This document shows, in pieces, positions 32,011 to 39,729 of a stretch of 64,000 nucleotides of DNA. Source of the stretch: Corynebacterium canis (GTDB taxonomy: Bacteria > Actinomycetota > Actinomycetes > Mycobacteriales > Mycobacteriaceae); assembly GCF_030408595.1 (NCBI RefSeq), contig NZ_CP047080.1, positions 2,383,685 through 2,447,684 on the forward strand. The letters run 5' to 3'. Positions within the stretch are counted from its first letter, which is position 1. The number at the start of each line of letters is the position of its first letter. The notes under the pieces are model-generated. The model was not told where the DNA came from and did no database searches. It saw only the letters and a program-made list of their open reading frames with translations. A program made the position numbers and the translations under genes.

Positions 32011-32804
32011 CGTCCCGCCTTTGCGTGTCGACGCCGCGCCGGCCGCGCTATCGTCGCATCCACCTCGCACAGGTGGTTGCCCGTGATAAGCCCGGCCAGT
32101 GAAATAAAAACCACCAGGCTAAGGCCCAGTATGGTCATGGTTCGTGTCTCAAACACACCAGCCGCGACGGTCAGCAACCCCCATAAAAACGTGCCGTGCA
32201 CACTAACCATCAGGTAGGTCTTTAGCCCGCCCGGCGGAATGCCCAGGATGCCCAGCAACCACGCGACTGTCAGGCCGGGGATCAGCAGGAACAGGTCGCC
32301 CGCGGTCAGGGAGGATCCCAGGTACGCAGACCCCAGAAAGGCCGCCGCCACCATCGCACAATATTTCCATTGCGTCATGCGTTCCCGGGTGGGTGGCATG
32401 CCTTTGAAAAACACGAGCATATTTACCACGCCCACCAGCCAGGGAAACAGGTCCGGCGGGATGGGCAATCGGGGCGGCTCTATACCCAGCGCGCGAAACA
32501 GAATAAAGGTAAGACTCGGCGCAATTAATCCCATCGGTATCACCGAGGCAAGGGCCTGCGCGATGCTAATTGGGTCGGCATTACGCATATTTCCCATCAA
32601 CCAAAACAGCACGCAATACACCAGGCCGCTCAAACAGGAGGCACACATCAGGCAACCGATTATGGAAAGCAATGCAAAGCTGGATAGTTCGCCCGCATCC
32701 TGTTTCGGAAAGTTCATTCGGACGGATGCAATGGAAAGCACAAAGGCGCACGCCACAAACCCGAAGTATCGCAGGCGCATTAGCAACCGGCTACGCCTGT
32801 CCAT
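31935..32804 (-). CDS. Polytopic membrane protein of the sactipeptide cluster (AlbG-like by position)
   Basis: 289 residues starting at an ATG inside the last codons of the upstream M16-like gene (14-base overlap), which argues for translational coupling. About eight hydrophobic segments alternate with short loops (for example FGFVACAFVLSIASV near residues 14-28 and LFLLIPGLTVAWLLGILGI). The final ~45 residues are polar and Arg/Ser-rich and lie in the part that overlaps the convergent nuclease gene by 76 bases, so the natural end may matter less. No enzyme motif. In subtilosin clusters the last gene, albG, also encodes a membrane protein of unclear function; I assign this only by position and topology. 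Confidence 0.65.
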   Translation of the reverse strand: MDRRSRLLMRLRYFGFVACAFVLSIASVRMNFPKQDAGELSSFALLSIIGCLMCASCLSGLVYCVLFWLMGNMRNADPISIAQALASVIPMGLIAPSLTFILFRALGIEPPRLPIPPDLFPWLVGVVNMLVFFKGMPPTRERMTQWKYCAMVAAAFLGSAYLGSSLTAGDLFLLIPGLTVAWLLGILGIPPGGLKTYLMVSVHGTFLWGLLTVAAGVFETRTMTILGLSLVVFISLAGLITGNHLCEVDATIARPARRRHAKAGRHRADSQAMPSPSPSISGRYPGWPR

Positions 32805-33534
32805 CGCGCACCAACTCCAAAAGCACTTGCACCAGCTGGAAGGGTTGTTGCAACGCAGTTTCGAAATCCGCCTGCACCACCGGACGGCCCACCAGGCCGG
32901 TATCCTCGGGATCCCATTGTGCGCCGTAGATGCGCTGGCCGAGGCGTTGCGCCACCGCAGCGTTCGCGCAGCACACGGCGACAACCTCGGAGAGATCCAC
33001 CCACATACGTTCGTTCGCGCTATGATCCGCCTCCACCACCACGCATTCCCGCAGCGCGTGGGCGCGCAACGCCTCAAGGTGCGGCACGCGCACCGCCGCG
33101 AGTTCGCTCGCACGCCCGAGAACCCGCGGGTCCTTGAGCCCGCGATACCGTTCCAGCTCCGCGGCAAGGATCCGTTGCTCCTTGCGCCAGGCTTCCGGCG
33201 CACAACGCTTGGTCAAAAACTCCGACACGTCGAGGTCAAACCCGGCGGGCAGCACGAAAAAGAACTGCATACCGGCAGTGGTGGTAAAGGCATTGCAGGT
33301 ACCACCGGCGTTATATATCCGGGCCAGGGAGTCCTCGTTGCTCCGCAAGATGTAATGCTCGAGGAAATGAAGGCGGGTGGGATGCGCGGCGTCGATAGGC
33401 AAACGCAGGTCTATGATCACGACCTTGCATTCGCACGGCCACGCGATGCGGCAAGCTGTGATGGGGCCGAGGCCGCGTTCGTCGGCGTCTCGGAATTCGC
33501 TGGCGCGGCGCTGAAGTAATGCGGAGATGCTCAT
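32791..33534 (-). CDS. M16-type zinc metallopeptidase subunit with HFLEH (AlbF-like)
   Basis: 247 residues. The inverted zinc motif HXXEH appears as HFLEH at residues 56-60, followed by GGTCNAFTTTAGMQFFF, the M16 'GG..NA.T......Y/F' block, and a candidate third ligand Glu126 in EQRILAAELERY. The protein is about half the usual M16 length and shorter than B. subtilis AlbF. The start overlaps the stop of the upstream gene (ATGA). Likely role by analogy with AlbF: removal of the leader peptide and perhaps help in head-to-tail cyclisation. Identification as a peptidase is firm from motifs; the role is inferred. Confidence 0.8.
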   Translation of the reverse strand: MSISALLQRRASEFRDADERGLGPITACRIAWPCECKVVIIDLRLPIDAAHPTRLHFLEHYILRSNEDSLARIYNAGGTCNAFTTTAGMQFFFVLPAGFDLDVSEFLTKRCAPEAWRKEQRILAAELERYRGLKDPRVLGRASELAAVRVPHLEALRAHALRECVVVEADHSANERMWVDLSEVVAVCCANAAVAQRLGQRIYGAQWDPEDTGLVGRPVVQADFETALQQPFQLVQVLLELVRDGQA

Positions 33535-34331
33535 ACAAAATCCAATGAACAATCTGTCGAATACAGCTCGGCGCACAGCGTTTCGGCCGTCATGGTCTGG
33601 ATTTCCGCGAGGAGCGTGTCCCAGGTGCAGCGGGGTTCCATGAGCCGATACGGAAGCAGCGCTGTACCCCTGAAATGGGGTGGCTGGAAGCGCAGGTTTA
33701 ACACCATGCCCGCTTTCGTACCGGCTAGCGAATCTGCGATCCAATCCGGATGCCGCAGGCTGGCGGCCACGCAATCGGCGATCGGATCGAATCCGGTGGG
33801 CTTTCGGAAGCGAAATGAAAGGCGCAATGCGAGTGTGATTTCGTCGAAGATCACTTCACAGTCGTAACACAATCCGTTTTCAATAACGCTTCTGATTGGG
33901 GAATGCGGATTGTTGTTTTGAAACATTCTCTCCAGCATTCGCCACGCAATCAGGCGTTTTAGGGAGAAAAACCCAAGTGGCTCAAACATCAGCGCCCCAG
34001 AAGTGTGTGCCGTGCCGGCGAGATTGGTCTTTGCTACCAGACCAATATTCGCCTCGGGCGGTTCGTGGTGGGCAAAGAATTCTTCCTCAGAGACGTATCT
34101 CAACTCTTTGCCCACTGGCGTAACTACCGTAGGCACAAACCCCAGTTCGGATGAGAAAGCCACTGGGTAATATCCAGTATAATAGTTGCCAACGATTCCG
34201 TACCTCACCTGAGTTTTATTCTTTCGATAAGGGCTCGTATATGCGGCCGAGCACCGCCGCAGAAACGGCATCACGCTCAGGTATTGCGGATACGTGAATC
34301 GCGTGGGGGAAATGGTCACGTGTTGCGCCAT
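33531..34331 (-). CDS. M16-like non-catalytic partner protein (AlbE-like by position)
   Basis: 266 residues starting MAQHVTISPTRFTYPQ; GGAG is eight bases before this ATG, so the GTG nine bases further up was not used. I see no HXXEH. Its size, the VVTPVGKELRYVSEEE-like beta/alpha pattern and a neighbour with HFLEH fit a second, inactive M16-type half, as in AlbE/AlbF or the two-subunit bacterial M16 proteases, where catalytic and substrate-binding halves are separate chains. This is an inference from position and layout; primary similarity alone does not settle it. It follows the radical SAM gene after 15 bases. Confidence 0.6.
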   Translation of the reverse strand: MAQHVTISPTRFTYPQYLSVMPFLRRCSAAYTSPYRKNKTQVRYGIVGNYYTGYYPVAFSSELGFVPTVVTPVGKELRYVSEEEFFAHHEPPEANIGLVAKTNLAGTAHTSGALMFEPLGFFSLKRLIAWRMLERMFQNNNPHSPIRSVIENGLCYDCEVIFDEITLALRLSFRFRKPTGFDPIADCVAASLRHPDWIADSLAGTKAGMVLNLRFQPPHFRGTALLPYRLMEPRCTWDTLLAEIQTMTAETLCAELYSTDCSLDFV

Positions 34332-34346
34332 AGCAATCACTCCGCC

Positions 34347-35717
34347 TTACACGGACTTTGCAAACAACGTAACCAGCGCTTCGGCCCGATTGTCGCGCAC
34401 CCAGGCGCAATAATTCTCGGCGCGATCCACCGCATTCACATTGAGCGCATGCAACAAACATCCGCGGCAATACGTGAGATGTTCGCATTCCGGCGGGCAC
34501 CCAGTCTCCTCGCTGGGTGCGGGGGTTTCCCGCAATTTCAGCGCCATAGGCTGGGCAAAGAGATCCTCCCAGGAATCGCGGTGCACATTTCCAAATGAAA
34601 ACGATTCTGGAAATAGATTGCACGGACGCAGATCACCATTGGCGCTCACCACAACGGAATTCGAACCGGCGCCGCAATTATCCCGCACGGCTATTTCGGA
34701 GCGTTGCTCCTCCTCCACGATGGGCAGAATGTGCTTGTATTTCTCTACCACTTCGGCGAGATAATCCAGGTATTCTTGGCCGCCTTGGCCCGCCTGCTGT
34801 TCCACCATGTCTTTGCCACGGCCGAACCCTTCGATGAAATTAAACACAAACATTTTGGCGCCGAGTTCGTGGGCCTGCTGCGCCATCGCTTCGAGTTCCC
34901 ACATGTTTTCATCGAACAACACAGCGCTGATGCGCACGAAAATTCCTGCATTGGTGAGCCTGCGAATATTCGCCACGGTTTTCTCGTAGGCGCGCCGATG
35001 ATTCCGCAACCTATTGTGCGTTTCCGGATTCGCGGAATCCAACCAAATGGATAGGGTGATGCGTTCGCGATGCGCCACCAAGAGTTCCAGCACGCGTTCG
35101 GTAAGAATCGTGGCGTTTGTAAACACCGCTACCTCGGAGAATTCCGCCAGCGCCACCTCCAGCATTGCCGGAAACTTGGGGTGCATAAACACTTCCCCAC
35201 CGGTGAGTTGCATGCGATACACATGGGCTTTGCGCATCTGTTGGCACAGCGAAGTAAACGCCGCAAGATCCATTTTGTCCAAACGTTTCGGCCCCGCAGC
35301 GAGGTAACAATGCGCGCACGCTTCATTGCAGGTGTTTGTGATTTCTACAATCACCGAACGCGGCGAGGAGGCTTTCGCGGACTTCAGCACGGGGATTTCC
35401 ACGGCGGGTGCTTTGCCACGCCCCGCCGACTCACTCACCGTGATTGCCTTGCGCTCCACCATTTGGAGGACGAAGCGTTCGATCCAATCGCGAGCCTTCG
35501 CCTCATCGAGGTGATGCTTTGTGCAAAACGAAGAAACAAATGTTGATGCTTGCTGGCACTCTTGGAGGTGTTGTAACAGCAATACCGCTGAATCGTTGAC
35601 GTCGAAACCGTCCCATACCTGGGCGCCTTGATCATTGGGTTTCTTGTACGCAACGGTATTTCCGTTTGTGGTGGAATATATCTTTAGTTCGGGGGCTGGT
35701 TCGAGTAGAAGCGGCAT
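34347..35717 (-). CDS. Radical SAM/SPASM sactipeptide maturase (AlbA-like)
   Basis: 456 residues, close to B. subtilis AlbA. The first ~95 residues look like a PqqD-type peptide-recognition element (DVNDSAVLLLQHLQECQQ then helices). The radical SAM core has Cys130-x3-Cys134-x2-Cys137 (CNEACAHC), followed by LTGGEVFMHPKF. The C-terminal SPASM region has seven cysteines including NCGAGSN, LRPCN, GCPPEC, YCRGC and YCAW, enough for two auxiliary iron-sulfur clusters. Such enzymes join Cys sulfur to alpha-carbons of acceptor residues. With the subtilosin-like precursor 2 kb upstream, a role as thioether synthase is strongly supported; the chemistry itself is inferred. GAGG precedes the ATG. Confidence 0.88.
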   Translation of the reverse strand: MPLLLEPAPELKIYSTTNGNTVAYKKPNDQGAQVWDGFDVNDSAVLLLQHLQECQQASTFVSSFCTKHHLDEAKARDWIERFVLQMVERKAITVSESAGRGKAPAVEIPVLKSAKASSPRSVIVEITNTCNEACAHCYLAAGPKRLDKMDLAAFTSLCQQMRKAHVYRMQLTGGEVFMHPKFPAMLEVALAEFSEVAVFTNATILTERVLELLVAHRERITLSIWLDSANPETHNRLRNHRRAYEKTVANIRRLTNAGIFVRISAVLFDENMWELEAMAQQAHELGAKMFVFNFIEGFGRGKDMVEQQAGQGGQEYLDYLAEVVEKYKHILPIVEEEQRSEIAVRDNCGAGSNSVVVSANGDLRPCNLFPESFSFGNVHRDSWEDLFAQPMALKLRETPAPSEETGCPPECEHLTYCRGCLLHALNVNAVDRAENYCAWVRDNRAEALVTLFAKSV

Positions 35718-35743
35718 AAGGTTACCTCGGTCGGGATGGTGTG

Positions 35744-36889
35744 CTACACCATCGCCCCAAAGGTGAACTCGTAGGCGACGATCACCGCGCCGGCGATCAC
35801 GGGTGCGATGTATTTGCGGGGATGCCGAAACACATCACGTTCCGTCTTGACGTTCACCAAGGGGAACTTGATTTCGAGAAACACGCTGATCGCCGTGGCA
35901 AGCAGCGCGATAAACAAACCAAATGCAATGTCGAGCGGTTGGAAGATCCCCAACCACGCCGCAACAGTATTTAGAAACGCAATGCCAATAACAAAGATCG
36001 GGAAGATCGCAAGACCCATGCGCAGCGCGCTTCCCCGCTCATCACCGATAAGATGAATCTGGTTGCGGGTATCGTCCTCACGGCTCAAGATCGAGGTCAG
36101 TGGGGTATTCACGCAGGCCAGGATCCAGAACAATCGCACCGGACCGTCCTCCTTGCCAATGACGTATACGACCATGGCCGCAAACGCATTAATAAGCAGG
36201 AAGCTGCTCCACGCACGGGTATCCAAAAGCCCATTGACCACAAAGTAGTTATTGACCTTGGTGCGCACAAACCTCGAAACCGCGGATTCTTTCCCCGTGC
36301 GCAATCGCGGAATCCTGCACGGAAGCAGAGATAATGCAACCAACGCGATCACGCACAACGCAATACCCAACCAGGGATGTACGTATTGCGCCGCCAAGCC
36401 GATAGCAGCAACTATCCCGAACCCAATGTATCCTGCGCGCCGCACGGGAATAGTTTGGGTGAGGAACAAGACGGCGTCGATAAGCAAAAGGTACAGCATA
36501 AGTGCGGCAAACGCGCCGGCCGTACCTTTGCCCACCATGAACAGCAGTGCTAACAGTGGAATCCAGACTTCGAGAATAAACACCCCGCTCGCGACGAGAA
36601 CATACGCCGCGACCAGTGTCTTTTCGCTGAAGGGGTACAGCAGCAGGCGCTCCAGACGCCCTTCGGCAAGCCAGCCGTTTTGAATCGTACGGACGAAAAA
36701 CACCGCGCTCAGGCTCAGCCCGAGATACAGGGCGTTATATTCCATGGACGGAATCATGTCCGACAGGAAATACAGCAAAATCAGGACCGAAGCGCACGTA
36801 ATAAGAACGCTACGGTTCAAAAATTCGCCGATAACGGCGTGGATACTCCACCGCAGATCGAGGTTTTTCAGAGAGGAGCTGGACAACAT
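35744..36889 (-). CDS. ABC-transporter-type membrane protein of the sactipeptide cluster (AlbD-like by position)
   Basis: 381 residues with about ten hydrophobic segments, no nucleotide-binding motifs, and a fold layout like ABC-2-type or AlbD membrane subunits. The ATG lies 80 bases inside the ATPase gene; GGGAAG sits six bases upstream and the hydrophobic first helix (VLITCASVLILLYFL) needs this N-terminus, so I keep the overlap. It would pair with the ATPase encoded just before to export the mature peptide or give self-protection, as AlbC/AlbD are thought to do. Substrate is inferred from the cluster. Confidence 0.75.
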   Translation of the reverse strand: MLSSSSLKNLDLRWSIHAVIGEFLNRSVLITCASVLILLYFLSDMIPSMEYNALYLGLSLSAVFFVRTIQNGWLAEGRLERLLLYPFSEKTLVAAYVLVASGVFILEVWIPLLALLFMVGKGTAGAFAALMLYLLLIDAVLFLTQTIPVRRAGYIGFGIVAAIGLAAQYVHPWLGIALCVIALVALSLLPCRIPRLRTGKESAVSRFVRTKVNNYFVVNGLLDTRAWSSFLLINAFAAMVVYVIGKEDGPVRLFWILACVNTPLTSILSREDDTRNQIHLIGDERGSALRMGLAIFPIFVIGIAFLNTVAAWLGIFQPLDIAFGLFIALLATAISVFLEIKFPLVNVKTERDVFRHPRKYIAPVIAGAVIVAYEFTFGAMV

Positions 36890-37580
36890 CTTTAGCTTCC
36901 CGCGGCACCGCGAACGGGCCGCTGAGTTGACCTTCTTTCAGTACGTACAACAGGTCGCAACAGCGAGTAAACGACTCCGCAATATGCGAGCTCAAAAACA
37001 CCGAATGGCCCTGATCGGAATAGGCATTGATGCACTGATACAAAAACTCCGTGCCAACGAAATCCAAGAAATCCACCGGTTCGTCCAAGATCAGCAACGG
37101 CCTGCCTAGCACAAACGCACAGATCAGGCGCGCCTTCTTATTGTTGCCGCTGGACAGGTCCCGCATCTGCTTATCCTTGTGCGGTGCAAAGTGAAAGCCC
37201 TCCACCAAGGAGCTAATAAACTCCTCCTGCGGTTCGACTCGATACACGCCGCACAAATAATCCAAGAATTGGCGGAAACTCCAGGTGAAAAAACTACGAT
37301 CGTCGGCGAAGACGGTATAGCGCTGCGCCTTGAACGCACGATCGGCTGGGGAGGTGAGCTTGGCATCCACGGAAAACTTGCCGCACTGCCAGCCGGGCAG
37401 GATACCCGAAATCCCCTTGATCAAAGTTGTCTTCCCGGCACCGTTGCCGCCCAATAATCCGACGACCTTGCCTGCTGGGATTTCAAGCCGCGCAGCCGAG
37501 GCGATAATCGTGTCCGGTTGGTACCAGACCTTAATATCCTCGGCCGCCAACCTGGGAGCCTTGAGTTCCTCCGGTGCCAT
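36810..37580 (-). CDS. ABC-transporter ATPase of the sactipeptide cluster (AlbC-like)
   Basis: 256 residues from MAPEELKAPRL, starting four bases after the preceding stop. Walker A GGNGAGKT at 44-51, a variant signature LSSGNNKKA at about 142-150 in place of LSGGQ, Walker B LLILDEP ending at 168, and H-loop His in FLSSHIAESF. The N-terminal ~25 residues precede the first strand of the domain. A single-domain ATPase with a separate membrane partner downstream. Likely energises export of or immunity to the peptide. Upstream in-frame codons to 37664 overlap the small membrane-protein gene and were not used. Confidence 0.85.
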   Translation of the reverse strand: MAPEELKAPRLAAEDIKVWYQPDTIIASAARLEIPAGKVVGLLGGNGAGKTTLIKGISGILPGWQCGKFSVDAKLTSPADRAFKAQRYTVFADDRSFFTWSFRQFLDYLCGVYRVEPQEEFISSLVEGFHFAPHKDKQMRDLSSGNNKKARLICAFVLGRPLLILDEPVDFLDFVGTEFLYQCINAYSDQGHSVFLSSHIAESFTRCCDLLYVLKEGQLSGPFAVPREAKDVVQLLSEKPRSAVEYPRRYRRIFEP

Positions 37581-37584
37581 TGGG

Positions 37585-37764
37585 CTACTCGGCGTTCTTG
37601 GGTTCACTCGAACGCTTCGCCGCCGCCTGAATGGTGGCCACGGCCAGCACGACTGTACCTGCACCCATGATTAAACTATCTGGGCCTACCCCATTGCGCA
37701 CGAACAGCATGACAGTAATAGCAGCGAAAATAAGGGTCAGAATTGCTTTGATGACGAAGTTCAT
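37585..37764 (-). CDS. Small two-helix membrane protein of the sactipeptide cluster (AlbB-like by position)
   Basis: 59 residues from MNFVIKAILTLIF; AAGGAG lies six bases before this ATG, whereas the first ATG 18 bases upstream overlaps that ribosome site. Two hydrophobic helices (about residues 4-22 and 31-49) and a charged tail KRSSEPKNAE. B. subtilis AlbB is also a ~50-residue membrane protein needed with AlbC and AlbD for immunity to subtilosin. Here it sits before the AlbC- and AlbD-like genes in the same order B-C-D. Function inferred from this. Confidence 0.7.
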   Translation of the reverse strand: MNFVIKAILTLIFAAITVMLFVRNGVGPDSLIMGAGTVVLAVATIQAAAKRSSEPKNAE

Positions 37765-37827
37765 GATCCTCTCCTTGTGCATCTTTACACTGTGCGAAAC
37801 AATGATTTGGTATCATTGCCCCTAACA

Positions 37828-37872
37828 CCACCGAGCGCTCAGACTCTCGGAAAATAAACGAACGCTCGGTGG
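37828..37872 (-). terminator. Stem-loop between precursor gene and the modification genes (possible attenuator)
   Basis: Perfect 10-bp inverted repeat CCACCGAGCG/CGCTCGGTGG enclosing 25 bases, 23 bases after the precursor stop. The following minus-strand bases (TGTTAGGGG) are not a strong U tract, so partial rather than full termination is expected. Such hairpins between a precursor gene and enzyme genes usually keep precursor mRNA more abundant. Confidence 0.55.
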
Positions 37873-37894
37873 GGTTGGAGGATTGGGGCTTGCA

Positions 37895-38035
37895 CTAATT
37901 CAGATGAAAGAGTGCGAGCCCCAGTCCGAACTCAAAGTCCGGAATTGGACCGGTAAGTGCACAGATTGCTCCTGCAGAGCAGGCAGAGCACCGCGATCCA
38001 TTAACAACCTCAGCCGGTGTTAAATCGGTGTACAT
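37895..38035 (-). CDS. Subtilosin A-like sactipeptide precursor
   Basis: 46 residues, too short for routine gene calls. A near-perfect ribosome site AAAGGAGG ends five bases before the ATG. Probable leader MYTDLTPAEVV; the core starts at Asn12 or Gly13. Cysteines at 16, 19 and 25 (C-x2-C-x5-C), then GPIPDFE at 29-35 and Phe43. B. subtilis subtilosin A has the same three-Cys spacing, the same GPIPDFE at the same distance, and Phe31 in the place of Phe43. I count 16 identities over 34 aligned core residues. By analogy, thioethers would link Cys25 to Phe34 and Cys16 to Phe43, and Cys19 to Leu40 where subtilosin uses Thr28. Core length is 34 or 35 residues, as in subtilosin (35). The AlbA-like enzyme lies downstream on the same strand. 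Confidence 0.9.
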   Translation of the reverse strand: MYTDLTPAEVVNGSRCSACSAGAICALTGPIPDFEFGLGLALFHLN

Positions 38036-38040
38036 TTTCG

Positions 38041-38048
38041 CCTCCTTT
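38041..38048 (-). promoter_or_regulatory. Ribosome binding site of the sactipeptide precursor
   Basis: AAAGGAGG on the minus strand, an almost complete complement to the 16S rRNA 3' end, five bases from the start codon. It is the strongest translation signal in this cluster and supports the short gene. Confidence 0.85.
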
Positions 38049-39155
38049 CTTTCGACACAACCGACCGTACGCGACGCATATTTTTTGCGCTAGCTCATTT
38101 TTCATTTGCGGCTGTAAGATATTTCATATTGCCGCCCGAAAAAACCTCATGTTATTTTCATTTTTCTTATTCTGAGCGGGCGAAATGCCGCAAATTCGGG
38201 GCCAAACAGGGGGGGAGATCACGCTTCCGAAACGGCTTTGACCTGCGCAAAAGCCGCGAGATCAATGCCTGCCGCACGCTTTACCTTGGCGCAAGGTGTA
38301 GTTATTGCGAGGAAATCACAAACCAACACTTTGAAATCACATTGACATAAAGAACGCGCAAACTTCGTTACACACCCAGGCGACATAGAACGGTAGGTTA
38401 GCAAATATTTACCAAAATGAGTCATTTTGCAAAACGTGGTTCTTACATGCATAAACAAACTCTAAAAATCGCCCACCAAGAGACACCAATGCAAACCAAC
38501 ACCAAATGCCGTGTATTTCAGGCACGCGAACGGCGATGCACCGTTAGCCGACCATTTAATTCGAACACTCCTTAACTGCCACATACACCACACGCCAAGC
38601 GAAATAGATTCGCACAACGTAAGTTTGTTTTTGCTGGGAGTGCGTTTCGTTTAAGTAGGAATATTGCAGCACTCACTACGCCCACGATAAAAGGCGCAAG
38701 CCATCTAAAGTTTCGCTCATCCGTTCGGGAAATCGGGGCATCCAGCAAGGTTTAAGCAAAACCAAACTTTAACAATATGCACAGATAATCCGCCGCCCCC
38801 GAATGCTCGATCCAACGAGACAGCCCAAGCTCCGTTTAACACCCCCGAAATGGGCTAAGCTCGCGCAGCGGATCGGCGGGCAATGCGGCGCACCGCGGAA
38901 CACACGAGCCCCAATCGCAAACGCCCCCATTTTAGGGGACTACGTAACACGCCCGAGCGCGCCCGCGATAGTTCCCCGAGCGTTTCAAGGAGGGAATGGC
39001 GGGCCCGAAGATGCCTCATCGGGGACGTGAAACGGCTAAAAATGACGGCTGCGGAGGGGGCCGCGGCGTCGAAAACCGGTACAACAGGCTCGGTGCAACC
39101 TCCACCGCGAACCCGCGCGCATTGCTACAGTGCAAAGTAAAAAGAGGTGGTACCG
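38049..39155. other. Gene-free, AT-rich region upstream of the sactipeptide cluster
   Basis: About 1.1 kb with lower GC than its surroundings, at least between 38090 and 38800. It must contain the promoter for the cluster on the minus strand and, near 39155, that of the Panacea-like gene. Open frames at 38129-38350 (+) and 38219-38458 (-) overlap each other, have no ribosome site and match no family I know. A run of seven G lies near 38210. No integrase or transposase relic was found. Confidence 0.5.
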
Positions 39156-39629
39156 ATGGAATACGCCCCCACGTTCATAGCAAACAATGTATTACGGCGA
39201 GCATTCGCAGAAAACAACGCCATCAACCCGGCAAAACTGCAAGCCATCCTGTACTTCATTGCCAGCGAATACCAAAAGGAAACACACGAACCGCTGTTTG
39301 ATGAACCCTTTGAAACCCTGCAATACGGCTCGCGATTACGCAGCGTGCTGTATGAATTCCGCGAGTTTCAACGCGACAACATCACACGCTTTGCCAGCGA
39401 CGGCGGCACCGAGCCACCCATGATCCACGAAAGCGCAGACCCAGCGTTACACCGCGCAATCGAACGCGTGTGGGATGCGGCGAAAGCGCGAAGCGTCGAA
39501 GAACTCTCGCACATTATCCAGCTGGAAAACTCGGCCTGGCACAAATCATTTCAGGCGGAAAACCCGTATGTAACCTCGGCGAACATCGCGGCGGACACGA
39601 CGTATTCCCGCGAGCTCGGGTTGGTGTAG
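39156..39629 (+). CDS. Panacea-domain (DUF4065/SocA-like) protein
   Basis: 157 residues from MEYAPTFIANNVL; AGAGG lies eight bases before this ATG. The pattern 'A..VAN.ll..a......i...KLQ.ILYF..s.Y......PLF.E.FE...YG' is the Panacea domain (here INPAKLQAILYFIASEYQKE … EPLFDEPFETLQYG). Panacea proteins serve as antitoxins in many toxin–antitoxin pairs and occur also alone in phages and bacteria. No toxin-like partner is seen beside it: upstream is gene-free and downstream is a thioredoxin-fold gene on the other strand. So either it is solitary or acts on something elsewhere. Confidence 0.75.
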   Translation: MEYAPTFIANNVLRRAFAENNAINPAKLQAILYFIASEYQKETHEPLFDEPFETLQYGSRLRSVLYEFREFQRDNITRFASDGGTEPPMIHESADPALHRAIERVWDAAKARSVEELSHIIQLENSAWHKSFQAENPYVTSANIAADTTYSRELGLV

Positions 39630-39729
39630 CGCGGGCGTGGCCACAGCGGGCGGTCGGCGCGGACCAGCGGCAAGCGGACCGGCACCCCCACCGGCCCAGC
39701 CGAACGCACCGGCCCGCCCCGCCTACTAC

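Noticed and set aside
38129..38458. Small overlapping open frames upstream of the sactipeptide precursor
   Set aside because: No ribosome site, no family match; considered as possible second precursors, but they do not show the Cys-x2-Cys-x5-Cys or GPIPDFE pattern.
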